Part shown: in pieces, positions 9,964 through 26,854 of the stretch
Position numbering within the stretch: position 1 is the stretch's first letter
Layout of the letters: every line of letters starts with the position of its first letter
Assembly (NCBI GenBank): GCA_963777725.1
Contig: CAVZRR010000010.1
Coordinates: 1 to 64,000 of the forward strand
DNA length: 64,000 nt
Direction: 5' to 3'
Source: RPQJ01 sp963777725
GTDB taxonomy: Bacteria > Pseudomonadota > Gammaproteobacteria > Steroidobacterales > Steroidobacteraceae
Position numbers and translations under genes: made by a program
The notes under the pieces: model-generated
Told to the model about the DNA's origin: nothing
Seen by the model: the letters and a program-made list of their open reading frames with translations, nothing else
Database searches by the model: none

Positions 9964-10432
9964 ATGTCCCCTGGTTTGCACTGGATGAGACACCGGCAGC
10001 GCCGGCTCGCAAGGGCGCTCCTGCCGCTCTTCGGTCTCGTCTGGCTGCAACTGGCGGCGATGCCCTGCATCGGCGCCCACCAGGCGGCCGCGGAGTCGCC
10101 GCCGCAGTGCGGTCGACCTGCGGGCGGCCACGTGCGGAGCAATCGCCGCCCACATCGGCAGCGACGCGAATCACGAACACTGCCCGTACTGTCCGCCATC
10201 CGGCGGTGCTGCGGCTGCAGGGCACTGCGACGACGGCGGGCAGTGCGCGTATCCGCACGAGCCGGGCGTCGACGCGCGCTTTGCAAGCATGGCCGTGCTG
10301 CCCACGTCCGCAGTGACTCCGCTTGCGGGGCTGCTCGAGGCGCCGTGCAGCCTGGCCGCCGCGCAGGCGGATCGCCCGGATCCGCGACCTCAGCGGTCGT
10401 TGTCCATCAGCTACTGTCGATTCATCGAGTAG
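9964..10432 (+). pseudogene. Small secreted Cys/His-rich protein of the copper locus, frameshifted
   Basis: Begins with a basic stretch and a hydrophobic signal segment (LLPLFGLVWLQLAAMP); starts at ATG 9964 or 9985 are both possible. After a +1 frame change near 10080-10130 the reading continues with a Cys/His-rich stretch, ANHEHCPYCPPSGG followed by HCDDGGQC, and ends at TAG 10430-10432. The hydrophobic start and HxHCxxC motif resemble DUF2946-type small proteins that precede copper RND operons. I infer periplasmic copper binding or sensing. It lies 60 bases upstream of cusC. Confidence 0.5.
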
Positions 10433-10492
10433 ACCGACCTCCGATCGCGCCCTGCGGCGATCTTTCCCGCCTGTGTTCCCGGGAGGTTGGTC

Positions 10493-11776
10493 ATGTCCAA
10501 CGATGATTTCAATGTCAGTGCGCGCGGCGCCAGCCTGCTCGCGTTGATGCTCTTTTGCGCGGCGCCGGCCACTGGCGCTGCAGGCCTGTCGCTCGCGGAC
10601 GCCGAGCGTGTCGCAATCGAGCGCGACTCCGTGTTGCGGCAACTCGAGGCGGAAGCGTTCTCGATGCGCGAGCGTGCCATCGCCGAGGGACAGCTGATGG
10701 ACCCGAAGCTCAGGTTCGGGGCCGTCAACGTGCCGGTGGATTCGTTCAGCCTGGACGACGAGGACATGACGATGCTCGAGGTCGGCGTCAGCCAGGAGTT
10801 CCCCGGCGGGCGCACGCGCGAGCTGGCCCGGCAACGCATGGAAGAGTCCGCTGCGGCCGCGGAGGCGGTCGCCGCGGACCGCAGACTCATCGTCCGTCGC
10901 GAGGTGCGACGCGCCTGGACCGAACTCGGCTACGTTGCGCGTGCCCGCGAACTGCTGGATTCGCAGACCGACTGGGTCGAGCAGATGCGGGCCGCCGCGC
11001 GCGCGCGCTACGCGTCGGGGGAGGGGACGCAACTCGACCTGCTGCGCGCCGGGCTCGACATCGCGATGCTGCACGAGCAGCAGCTCGATCTCGAGCGGGA
11101 CGCAGCGATGCGCCGCGCCCAGCTCGGTCGCTGGATCGGCGACGACGCGGCCGCCAGTGCCGGTCCGTTCACGCTGCCCGCGCGCAGCGAACTCGAGCCG
11201 CTCGCTGCGCTCGAGCCGCGAGTGCTGCGCCACCCCGCGCAAGTGGACTTCGAGCGGCGCATCGACGCTGCGCAAACGGGCGTCGATCTCGCCAAGCAGC
11301 GCTACAAGCCAGGCTGGATGCTCGACATGAGCTACGGCCTGCGCAGCGGGAGCATGGACGGCGAGTCCCGGCCCGACATGCTGAGCGCGATGGTGACGGT
11401 CGACCTGCCGCTGTTCCGTGCGAACCGCCAGGACCGCGAGGTCGCCGCGGCACGCGCGGACGCGCGCGGACTGCACGAGATGCACGACGATCACCAGCGC
11501 GAGATGCAGGCGATGCTGGCCGAGGCGTGGGCGATCGCGGCACGCACTGCCGAGCTCGAGCGCTTCTACGAGCGCGAGCTGGTGCCGCTGGCCGAGCAGT
11601 CGGTCCAGGCGGCCTTGCTCGCCTTTCGCGCCAATCGGGTCATGGTGGACGAGGTGATCGAGGCCCGCCGGGTCGCGCTCGATACCTGGCTCAAGCACCT
11701 GCGGCTGGTTGCCGACCGCTCGCAGGCCCAGTACGACATCGACTACCTCGTCGGAGGGGCCGAAAGTGAACAGTGA
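10493..11776 (+). CDS. cusC: Outer-membrane factor of heavy-metal efflux (TolC/CusC family)
   Basis: 427 residues, the outer-membrane channel of the tripartite copper/silver exporter. A signal peptide ends near residue 27, followed by two OEP-type helical/barrel repeats: PKLRFGAVNVPVDSF, VGVSQEFPGGRTRELARQRM, then a second half beginning ALEPRVLRHPAQVDFERRI and SAMVTVDLPLFRANRQ. GGGAGG at 10481-10486 is 6 bases before ATG 10493; an in-frame TTG at 10487 sits too close to that site. The stop overlaps the GTG start of cusB by 11 bases, so translation is coupled. Confidence 0.88.
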   Translation: MSNDDFNVSARGASLLALMLFCAAPATGAAGLSLADAERVAIERDSVLRQLEAEAFSMRERAIAEGQLMDPKLRFGAVNVPVDSFSLDDEDMTMLEVGVSQEFPGGRTRELARQRMEESAAAAEAVAADRRLIVRREVRRAWTELGYVARARELLDSQTDWVEQMRAAARARYASGEGTQLDLLRAGLDIAMLHEQQLDLERDAAMRRAQLGRWIGDDAAASAGPFTLPARSELEPLAALEPRVLRHPAQVDFERRIDAAQTGVDLAKQRYKPGWMLDMSYGLRSGSMDGESRPDMLSAMVTVDLPLFRANRQDREVAAARADARGLHEMHDDHQREMQAMLAEAWAIAARTAELERFYERELVPLAEQSVQAALLAFRANRVMVDEVIEARRVALDTWLKHLRLVADRSQAQYDIDYLVGGAESEQ

Positions 11777-12087
11777 ACAGTGGTTGGCGGGCGCGTGCAC
11801 ACGCGTGCGCGGCGGCATCGTAATGCTGGCGATGGTAGTGATCGTGATTGACCGGCTGCGCAAAGGAGCCGCCGGCGGCGCCGGCGACCGCGGCCAGTGG
11901 CGAATCGGCTGCCGAGCACGCGCTCAAGCACACCGATCCGCTCTATCGCTGCCCGATGCATCCGGACGTCGTGCGCAACGAGCCGGGCGAGTGTCCGATC
12001 TGCGGCATGGCTCTCGTCAAGGTCGAACCGGAGCCGGGGCTGCGGTGGATGCCGGACCGTCCGGGGCGAAGGGCGAGCCGAGCTACT

Positions 12088-18510
<6,423 letters not shown>

Positions 18511-18517
<7 letters not shown>

Positions 18518-19585
18518 CCCGCACGATCCGCAACGCACGTACAAGACGCCGCGCAAGGACGAGATGGGCATGGATTACGTGCGTGTATGCCGATGCCACA
18601 GGCTCGGAAGTGCGGATCTCGCCGGCAGTGATCAACAACCTCGGCGTGCGCACCGAAGCGGCCACTGTCGCCGCGCTGCCGCGCCGCGCGCAAACCGTCG
18701 GATTCGTCAGCTTCGACGACCGTCGCGTGCGGCAGGTGCGGCCGCGCGCCGACGGCTGGATCGAGGGACTCTCGGTGCGCGCCCCGGGCGAGATCGTCAG
18801 CGTCGGGCAGCTGCTGTTCACCGTCTACTCGCCGATGCTCGAGAGCGCGCAACAGGAGTATCTCGATGCGATCCGGATCGGCAACGACGATCTCGTCGCA
18901 GCCTCGCGCGACCGGCTGCGAGCCCTGGGACTCGATTCCGGGACGGTGCTGCGGCTCGCGAGCTCCGGTCGGGCCTCGGGTCGCGTGCCGTTCCATGCGC
19001 CGGTGGCGGGTGTCGTCACGGAGCTCGCGATTCGCGAGGGCGCGATGGTCACGCCCGACATGATGGCGATGACGATCACCGAGCTCGGCAGTCTCTGGGT
19101 CATCGCCGAAGTGCCGGAGTCGCAGGCTGGCTGGGTCACCCCGGGCACTGTGGCCGAGCTGCGCTTTCCGTCGCTGCCCGGAAAGACGCTCGAGGGACAC
19201 GTGCAGCACGTGTATCCGGAACTCAACATGGAGACGCGGACGGTGCGCGCGCGGATCGTGCTCGAGCGAGCCCGATGCAGGGATCCGCGCCAACATGCTC
19301 GCCAACGTCACGCTGCTCGGCGAGGCGGGCGCCGATGCGGTGACGATCCCGCGCAATGCGCTGATCCGCGGCGGCGCCGAGGACCGCGTCGTGATCGCTC
19401 TCGGCGGGGGCCGGTTCGCCCCGCGGCGCGTCGTGGCCGGTGCGGAGAGCGGCGAGCGCGTCGCCATCCTGGAGGGACTCGCGGCCGGCGAGCAGGTCGT
19501 CGTCGCCGGGCAGTTCCTGCTCGATTCGGAGGCGAACCTGCGCGCGGGATTCGGGCGGCTCGGTGAAGAGTCGGTGACACCGTGA
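18511..19585 (+). pseudogene. CusB remnant, copy B (5'-truncated and frameshifted)
   Basis: Equivalent to codons of copy A from PSYYRHPHD onward. The signal peptide and the heavy-metal-binding domain are missing because the duplication break lies inside the gene, so there is no start of its own. A 2-base deletion near 18586 puts the adaptor part in frame with the end of copA copy A. A 1-base insertion near 19267 (LERARC in place of LEQPDAG) then breaks it again, and the correct last 96 codons are read from about 19295 to 19585. Its stop overlaps the cusA copy B start. Unlikely to yield a working adaptor. Confidence 0.88.
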
Positions 19586-22500
19586 TCAACGCGATCATCC
19601 GCGCCTCGCTCGAGAATCGCGCCGTCGTGATGCTGGTCGCGGCGATGCTGACCGCGACGGGCGTGTATTCGTACCTGCGTACACCCGTGGATGCCTTGCC
19701 CGACCTCTCGGACGTGCAGGTCATCGTGCGCACCACCTACCCGGGCCAGGCGCCGCGGCTGGTCGAGGACCAGGTCACGTACCCGCTCACGACCGCGCTG
19801 CTGTCGGTGCCCGGCGCGACCGCGGTGCGCGGGTACTCGTTCTACGGCGACTCGTTCGTCAACGTGCTGTTCGCCGACGGCACGGATCCTTACTGGGCGC
19901 GTTCGCGAGTGCTCGAGTACCTGAGCCAGGCCACGGCGCGCCTGCCGGAGGGCGTCCGGCCGGCGCTCGGCCCCGACGCGACCGGCGTGGGCTGGATCTA
20001 CCAGTACGCGCTCGTCGATCGCAGCGGGCAGCACGACCTCGCGCAGCTGCGCTCGATCCAGGACTGGTTCCTGAAATTCGAGCTGCAGGCGCTCGACGGC
20101 GTGGCCGAGGTGGCCACGATCGGCGGCATGGTCAAGCAGTACCAGGTCGTGGTCGATCCGCTGCGGCTGCGCGGCTTCGGCATTCCGCTGATGATGGTCG
20201 AACAGGCCATCCGCGCCGGCAACCAGGAGTCGGGCGGCGCGGTCGTCGAGATGGCCGAGGCGGAGTACATGGTGCGCGTCACGGGCTACGTGCAGAGCAT
20301 CGAGGACCTCGAGCGCATTCCGCTGATGGCGACGAAGGACGGTACGCCGGTGCTGCTGCGCGACGTCGCCGAGGTGCGCATGGGCCCGGAAATGCGCCGC
20401 GGCATCGGCGAGCTCGACGGCGAAGGCGAGGCCGTCGGCGGCGTGATCATCATGCGCAACGGCGAGAATGCGCGCGACACGATCGCGCGCGTCGTGGCGA
20501 AGCTCGACGAGCTCGGCGCGGGCCTGCCGGCGGGCGTCGAGGTGGTCACGACCTACGACCGCTCCTCGCTGATCCAGCGCGCCGTGGACAACCTGAACCG
20601 CAAGCTGCTCGACGAGTTCGTCGTCGTGGCGCTCGTCTGCTTCGTGTTCCTGTTCCACATCCGCTCCGGCCTGATCGTCGTGATCGTGACGCCGATCGCG
20701 GTGCTGGCCGCGTTCATCGTCATGCGGGCGCAGGGCATCAACGCGAACATCATGTCGCTCGGCGGCATCGCGATCGCGATCGGCACGCTGGTGGATGCGG
20801 CGATCGTGATGACCGAGAACGTGCACAAGAAGCTCGAGCACGGCACGGTGGCCGAAGCCGATCGCATGGAGGCGATCTACCAGGGCTGCCGCGAGGTCGG
20901 TCCGTCGCTGTTCTTCTCGCTGATGATCGTGGCGCTGTCGTTCCTGCCGGTGTTCACGCTCGAAGCGCAGGAAGGACGGCTGTTCGCGCCGCTCGCCTAC
21001 ACGAAGACCTACGCGATGGTCTGGGCGTCGCTGCTGTCGATCACGCTGGTGCCGGTGCTGATTTACTGGCTGGTGCGCGGCAACATCCGGCCCGAGGCCG
21101 CCAATCCGGTCAATCGGGCCACGATGGCCGCGTATCGGCCGTTCCTCGAGATTGCGCTCAGGGCGCCCTGGACGGTGACCGCCGCCGCGACGCTGCTGGT
21201 CGCTACTGACGCTGTGGCCCGCATCGCAGCTCGGCACGGAGTTCATGCCCGAGCTGGACGAGGGCGACTTCCTCTACATGCCGACGACGCTACCCGGCTT
21301 GTCGGCCGATGCGGCGCGGGCGCTGCTGCAGCAGACCGACCGGCTGATCAAGACGGTGCCCGAGGTCGAGCGCGTCTTCGGCAAGGCGGGTCGCGCCGAG
21401 TCGGCGACCGATCCCGCGCCGATGGAAATGTTCGAGACCACGGTGATGCTGAAGCCACGCGACCAGTGGCGGCCGGGCATGACGCCGGAGAAGCTCAAGG
21501 CCGAGCTCGACGCGCTGGTGAAGTTCCCGGGACTGTCGAACGCATGGGGCTATCCGATCAAGACGCGCATCGACATGCTCGCGACCGGCATCCGCACGCC
21601 GGTCGGCATCAAGGTCATGGGACCGGACCTCGCCGTCATCGAGCGGCTCGGGCGCCGGATCGAGGCGATCCTGCGCGACGTGCCCGGAACGACTTCGGTC
21701 TACGCGGAGCGCACGGCGACGGGACGCTATCTCGACGTGGACATCGACCGCGTCGCCGCGGCGCGCTTCGGCCTGAACGTCAAGGACGTGCAGGACGTCG
21801 TGTCGAGTGCCGTCGGCGGCATGACCGTGAGCTACACGGTCGAACGGCTCGAGCGGTACCCGATCAACCTGCGCTACCCGCAGGACTTTCGCGACTCGCC
21901 GGACACGCTGCGAGCGTTGCCGATCGTGACGCCGACCGGCGCGAACATCACGCTGGCGGACGTCGCGCACGTCGCCGTCGCCGACGGCCCGGCGATGATC
22001 CGCAGCGAGAACGCGCGTCCCTCCGGGTGGGTCTTCGTGGACTTGCAGGGTCGTGATCTCGGCGGCTACGTCAACGAGGCCAAGTCGCGGGTCGCCAAGG
22101 AGCTCGAGTTGCCTCCAGGCTACAGCCTGGGGTGGTCGGGTCAGTACGAATACCTCGAGCGCGCTGCGGAGCGCCTCAAGGTGGTCGTGCCGCTCACGCT
22201 CGCAATCATCGTGCTGCTGCTCTACCTGAACTTCCGCAATGCGCGCGACGTCATGCTGATCCTTGGCACGCTGCCGTTCGCGCTGGTGGGCGGCGTCTGG
22301 TTGCTCTACCTGCTGGACTACGACTTCTCGATCGCAGCCGTGGTCGGCTTCATCGCGCTCGCCGGCGTGGCCGCGGAGACCGGAGTCGTGATGGTGATGT
22401 ACCTGGAGCATGCTTGGAAGGTGCGGCGCGATGGCGCCGCGCAGGCGGGCCGCCAGCCCACGCGCGTCGAGCTGCGCGAAGCGATCGTCGAGGGCGCGTT

Positions 22501-22708
22501 GCTGCGCCTGCGCCCGAAGCTGATGACGGTGATCACGGTGATCGTCGGTCTGCTGCCAATCATGTGGGGAACGGGCACGGGTTCAGAGGTGATGCGGCGG
22601 ATCGCGGCCCCGATGGTGGGCGGGATGGTTTCGGCGACCTTGCTGACGCTGGTGATCATTCCGTCGCTGTACCTGATCGTGAACGGCTGGCGACTGCCAA
22701 AGGCGTAA
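19582..22708 (+). pseudogene. CusA, copy B, one frameshift
   Basis: Nearly identical to cusA copy A at the protein level; the differences I saw include Leu/Met in helix 1, Leu/Val and Leu/Ala around helix 3, Gln-Leu/Glu-Leu context and Leu/Phe near the C-terminus. A single extra base near 21206 (after LLVA, before the helix ending in PASQLG in copy A) splits it into an 820-codon-long first part and a 487-codon second part starting at the MPELDEGDF segment (21245). The second half is fully conserved, which fits either very recent damage or a base-calling error. Confidence 0.88.
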
Positions 22709-22717
22709 AATCCCGGC

Positions 22718-25018
22718 ATGAACGAAACGAATCCGACCGGGGACTGCTGTCACGCAGCGCCCAAGGTGGCGCCACGGCCAGCGGCCGGCGACTGTTGCCA
22801 TGCGCCTGCGGCCGTCGCTGCGCCGGCGCCTGTGGCAAAGCACGAGTGCTGTCACGCTGCGGCAGCTGCCGGCGCCTCGAACGCTCCTGCGGTCGCGCGT
22901 GCCGCGGTCACCGCGGCCTATTTTTGCCCGATGTGCCCCGGCGTCGAGAGTGACGTGTCGGGCAGTTGCCCGAAATGTGGCATGGCCCTCGAGTCCGCAT
23001 TGCCGGTCGCGGATGCCGGCGAGGATCCCGAGCTGCGCGACATGGGCCGGCGCTTCTGGATTGCGCTTGCCCTGACGGTGCCGCTGGTCCTGTACGCAAT
23101 GGCCGGCATGGGCGGCCTGCTGCCGACCGTGCTGGCCGGTTCCGGCCTGCCATGGGTGCAGTTCACGCTCGCCACCCCGGTCGTTCTATGGTGCGGCTGG
23201 CCGCTGCTCGCGCGCGGCTGGCGTTCGCTGGCGACGCGCCAGCTCAACATGTTCACGCTGATCGGCCTCGGCGTCGGCGTCGCGTACGGATTCAGCGTCG
23301 TGGCGACAGTGGCGCCCGCGCTGTTGCCGGATTCTCTGCAGCACGGCGGACACGCTGCGCTCTACTACGAGTCCGCCGCGATGATCGTGACGCTCGTGCT
23401 GCTCGGGCAGGTGCTGGAACTGCGTGCCCGTCATCGCACGGGCGCCGCCTTGCGTGCGTTGCTCGATCTCACGCCGAAAGAGGCGCTGCGCCTCGGCGAG
23501 GATGGCGTCGAGGCGGTGGTGCCGCTTCAGGACGTTCGGGTCGGCGACCGGCTGCGCGTGCGGCCGGGCGAAAAGGTGCCGGTGGACGGCGTCGTGCTCG
23601 AAGGTCGCGGTGCCGTGGACGAGTCGATGATCACCGGCGAGTCGCTGCCCGTTGCCAAGGCGCCCGGCGAAGTCGTCGTGGGTGGCGCCGTCAACGGCGT
23701 TGTTTCGTTCGTGATGCGAGCGGAGCGCGTGGGAACCGAGACCTTGCTGGCGCGCATCGTGCAGACGGTGGCCGAGGCCCAGCGTAGCCGGGCGCCGGTG
23801 CAGGCGCTCGCGGATCGCGTCTCGGCGTGGTTCGTGCCCGCGGTCGTGGCGGTCGCGGTGGTCGCGGCCCTTGCGTGGTGGTTTTTCGGACCAGAGCCGC
23901 GGCTTGCGTACGCGGTCGTCGTGGCTGTGAGCACGGTAATCATCGCCTGTCCCTGCGCGCTGGGCCTCGCCACGCCGATGTCGATGACGGTCGCGATGGG
24001 GCGCGGCGCGCAAGCCGGCGTGCTGTTCCGCAGTGCCGAGGCGCTCGAGCACCTGCGCGAAATCGACACCGTGGTGCTGGACAAGACCGGCACGCTGACC
24101 GCAGGCCGGCCCGAGGTCGTCAGCGTGATCCCGGTGGAGGACGTGGCGGAGACGGAATTGCTGCGCTTCGCGGCAAGCCTCGAGCAGGCCAGCGAGCACC
24201 CACTGGCCGCGGCCGTCGTGACGGCGGCGAAGGCGCGCGGACTACGCCTCGGCCGCAGCTATGGTTTTGCGGCGGTGCCGGGCCAGGGCGCGACCGGCGT
24301 CGTGCAGATGCGCAAGGTGGCCGTTGGCAACCGGGCGCTGATGGGGGCGGCTGGTATCGACGTGCAGGCCCTCGAGCCCGAGGCGCAGCGCCTGCGAACT
24401 CTCGGGCAGACCGTCGTCTTCGTCGCCCTCGACGGCGAGCCGGTGGGACTGCTCGGGCTGGCGGATCCGCTCAAGGCGGAGGCGTGGGAGGTCGTGCAGC
24501 AGTTGAAGGCCGACGGCATCGACGTCGTGATCCTGTCGGGTGACCACGAGGAGTCCGTGCGCGCGGTCGCGGGCCAACTGGGCGTCGCCGAGGTGGCCGC
24601 AGGGGTCTTGCCGGAACAGAAGGCGGACCGGCTGCGAGAACTCAAGGCCGGCGGGCGCAAGGTGGCGATGGTCGGCGACGGCATCAATGACGCACCCGCG
24701 CTCGCGGTGGCCGACGTCGGCATCGCGATGGGAGCCGGCACCGACATCGCCAGGCAGACCGCGGGGGTGACGCTGGTCAGCGGTGATCTGCGCGGGCTGC
24801 TGCGTGCCATCCGGCTCAGCGAGGCCACGATGCGCAACGTGGGCCAGAACCTGCTGTTCGCGTTCGGCTACAACGCGCTCGGCGTGCCGCTGGCGGCCGG
24901 AGTTCTGTACCCGCTGACGGGCTTGCTGCTGACGCCCGCGTTCGCTGCCGCGGCGATGTCGTTGAGCTCGGTCAGCGTGATCGGCAACGCCTTGCGATTG
25001 CGCCAGATCAAGATTTGA
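22718..25018 (+). CDS. copA: Copper-exporting P1B-type ATPase, copy B (intact)
   Basis: 766 residues. The N-terminus carries three CCHA motifs (DCCHA, DCCHA, ECCHA; one more than copy A) and a heavy-metal-binding domain (YFCPMCPGV, GSCPKCGMAL), no HMA domain. Then membrane helices, the actuator TGES, the transmembrane metal site Cys411-Pro-Cys413, the phosphorylated Asp455 in DKTGTLT, the SEHPLA histidine motif, and the hinge GDGINDAPAL. It exports cytoplasmic Cu(I) to the periplasm, where CusCBA can take it outwards. It starts 10 bases after the cusA remnant. This is the only undamaged copA of the two. Confidence 0.95.
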   Translation: MNETNPTGDCCHAAPKVAPRPAAGDCCHAPAAVAAPAPVAKHECCHAAAAAGASNAPAVARAAVTAAYFCPMCPGVESDVSGSCPKCGMALESALPVADAGEDPELRDMGRRFWIALALTVPLVLYAMAGMGGLLPTVLAGSGLPWVQFTLATPVVLWCGWPLLARGWRSLATRQLNMFTLIGLGVGVAYGFSVVATVAPALLPDSLQHGGHAALYYESAAMIVTLVLLGQVLELRARHRTGAALRALLDLTPKEALRLGEDGVEAVVPLQDVRVGDRLRVRPGEKVPVDGVVLEGRGAVDESMITGESLPVAKAPGEVVVGGAVNGVVSFVMRAERVGTETLLARIVQTVAEAQRSRAPVQALADRVSAWFVPAVVAVAVVAALAWWFFGPEPRLAYAVVVAVSTVIIACPCALGLATPMSMTVAMGRGAQAGVLFRSAEALEHLREIDTVVLDKTGTLTAGRPEVVSVIPVEDVAETELLRFAASLEQASEHPLAAAVVTAAKARGLRLGRSYGFAAVPGQGATGVVQMRKVAVGNRALMGAAGIDVQALEPEAQRLRTLGQTVVFVALDGEPVGLLGLADPLKAEAWEVVQQLKADGIDVVILSGDHEESVRAVAGQLGVAEVAAGVLPEQKADRLRELKAGGRKVAMVGDGINDAPALAVADVGIAMGAGTDIARQTAGVTLVSGDLRGLLRAIRLSEATMRNVGQNLLFAFGYNALGVPLAAGVLYPLTGLLLTPAFAAAAMSLSSVSVIGNALRLRQIKI

Positions 25019-25020
25019 TC
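25006..25020 (+). other. Small hairpin over the copA stop codon
   Basis: GATCAA (25006-25011) and TTGATC (25015-25020) form a 6-bp stem with a 3-base loop and span the TGA stop. It is followed by an AT-rich tract rather than a T-run. It could be a weak terminator or chance. Confidence 0.25.
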
Positions 25021-25138
25021 AAGTAAACAGAAACATTCGATAACTAATTGAAATTAATATAAATGTAACAGTCCAGAAACGCGGGAGTCACGAGCTGCGC
25101 GCAGCCTGCACGCAGGTATCGCAGGAGGAGCGCAACGC
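25019..25138 (+). other. AT-rich spacer between copA and the PAP2 gene
   Basis: The bases 25021-25080 have 15 G/C of 60 (25%), in strong contrast to both flanks. TTGATC (25015-25020) and GATAAC (25039-25044) are spaced 18 bases apart and could be a weak promoter for the PAP2 gene. No gene is visible here. Confidence 0.4.
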
Positions 25139-25659
25139 GTGGCTGACGCATCGGCTGTCGGACTGTGGCGCCGCATCGATCTTGCCGAGCGCTCGCTCTG
25201 CCTGCGGATCAACCGGGGCTGCCACCGGGCCCAGGTGCGATCGCTGTTCGTGGTCGCGAGCCGGCTGGGCGACGGAGTGTTCTGGTACGCATTGATGGCG
25301 AGCCTCGCGTTGATCGGCGGCGATGCGGGCGCCCGAGCCGCGTTGCAGATGGCCGTCGCGGGCCTGGTGGGCACCGCACTCTATCGGTCGCTGAAGGAGC
25401 GACTGGTCCGCGAACGGCCGTTCGTATCGCACGCGGGAATCCTGCGTGGTACGGCACCGCTCGACCGCTACAGCTTTCCGTCCGGGCACACGCTGCATGC
25501 CGTGTGCTTCTCCGCGATCGCGATCTCCAGTTACCCGGGCCTGGCTTGGCTGCTCGTGCCGTTCGCGTCGCGGCGGCGGGTCGTCCCGGCCTGCACTACC
25601 CGACGGACGTGGCGCGGGCGGCGCTCGCGACCACCGCGACGAGGTTCTGGCCCATCTGA
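25139..25659 (+). pseudogene. PAP2-family membrane phosphatase, frameshifted near its end
   Basis: Membrane lipid phosphatase of the PAP2/undecaprenyl-pyrophosphatase type. GTG 25139 has AGGAGG 10 bases upstream. Motif 1 is KERLVRERP, motif 2 is FPSGH, and motif 3 reads RRVVPGLHYPTD only if one missing C is restored in the CCC run near 25585. Without repair the frame runs past the motif to 25714; with it the protein ends at TGA 25657-25659. A membrane helix lies on each side of motif 2. Substrate is unknown; the serine of the classical motif 3 (SR) appears to be Arg. Confidence 0.75.
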
Positions 25660-25710
25660 CGCGCGGACCGGTACCATCGCCGGCAACCTCAGGTTGGCAC
25701 GGCGATCCCG

Positions 25711-26835
25711 ATGACCCGCACACTCGACAGCGAACCACGCCGCGATGGCTACCGCATGCCCGGCGAGTTCGAGCCGCACGCGGGCTGCTGGATGTTGTGG
25801 CCCGAGCGGCCCGACAACTGGCGCCTCGGCGGCAAGCCGGCGCAACAGGCGTTCGTCGCGGTCGCCGCCGCGATCGCCGGCAGTGAACCCGTCTCGGTGG
25901 GCGCGTCGGCCGGCCAGTATGCGAATGCGCGCCGCCTGCTGCCGGCCGCGGTGCGAGTCGTCGAAATCTCGAGCAACGATGCCTGGATGCGCGACGTCGG
26001 GCCCACTTTCGTCGTCAACGACCGCGGCGGCCTGCGCGGCATCGACTGGACGTTCAACGCGTGGGGCGGGCTCGACGGCGGACTCTATTTCCCGTGGGAC
26101 AGGGACGACGCCGTGGCGCAGAAGGTGCTGGAGATCGAGCGCTGCGATCGCTATCGCGCGCCTTTCGTACTCGAGGGCGGCGCGATCCACGTCGACGGGC
26201 AGGGCACGCTGATCACCACCGAAGAGTGCCTGCTCAACCGCAACCGCAACCCGGAACTGTCGCGCGAGCAGATCGAGCGGCTGCTGAAGCGTTACCTGCA
26301 CGTCGACCAGATCGTCTGGCTCGGCAGGGGCGTCCACCACGACGAGACCGATGGCCACGTCGACAACCTCTGCGCGTACGTGAAGCCGGCCGAAGTGGTG
26401 CTCACCTGGACCGACGATCGCAGCGATCCCCAGTACGAGATCTCGCGGGAAGCGTACGAGCGGCTGATGCAGTCCCGGGACGCGCGCGGCCGGCGCTTCA
26501 AGGTGCACAAGCTGCATCAGCCGGGCCCGCTGCAGATGACGCGCCAGGAGGCCGAGGGCGTCGATGCGGCGGAGGGCACGCAGCCTCGCGAGGCGGATTC
26601 GCGCCTCGCTGCGTCGTACGTGAATTTCTACCTCGGCACGAAGCGCGTCGTGGTGCCGTTGCTCGACGAGCGGCGCGACGGCGCCGCACAGCGCAAGCTC
26701 AAGGCGCTGTTTCCGGGGCGCGAGATCGTCGGCGTGCCGGGCCGGGAAATCCTGCTCGGCGGCGGCAACGTGCACTGCATCACGCAGCAGGTGCCGTTGG
26801 CGCGGGCGCGGCAGCGGATCGCGCGACGCGGCTGA
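25711..26835 (+). CDS. aguA: Agmatine deiminase
   Basis: Cytoplasmic hydrolase that turns agmatine into N-carbamoylputrescine and ammonia. It has 374 residues, typical of the porphyromonas-type peptidyl-arginine/agmatine deiminase family. Signatures: EPHAGCWMLWPERPDNWR, NDAWMRDVGPTFVVN, FVLEGGAIHVDGQGT, GVHHDETDGHVDNL and the nucleophile Cys356 in GGGNVHCITQQ. The next step, N-carbamoylputrescine amidase (aguB), is not in the window. It starts 52 bases after the PAP2 gene; a PPK2 kinase follows 19 bases later. Confidence 0.95.
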   Translation: MTRTLDSEPRRDGYRMPGEFEPHAGCWMLWPERPDNWRLGGKPAQQAFVAVAAAIAGSEPVSVGASAGQYANARRLLPAAVRVVEISSNDAWMRDVGPTFVVNDRGGLRGIDWTFNAWGGLDGGLYFPWDRDDAVAQKVLEIERCDRYRAPFVLEGGAIHVDGQGTLITTEECLLNRNRNPELSREQIERLLKRYLHVDQIVWLGRGVHHDETDGHVDNLCAYVKPAEVVLTWTDDRSDPQYEISREAYERLMQSRDARGRRFKVHKLHQPGPLQMTRQEAEGVDAAEGTQPREADSRLAASYVNFYLGTKRVVVPLLDERRDGAAQRKLKALFPGREIVGVPGREILLGGGNVHCITQQVPLARARQRIARRG

Positions 26836-26854
26836 CCCCGGAAAGGATCTCGAC

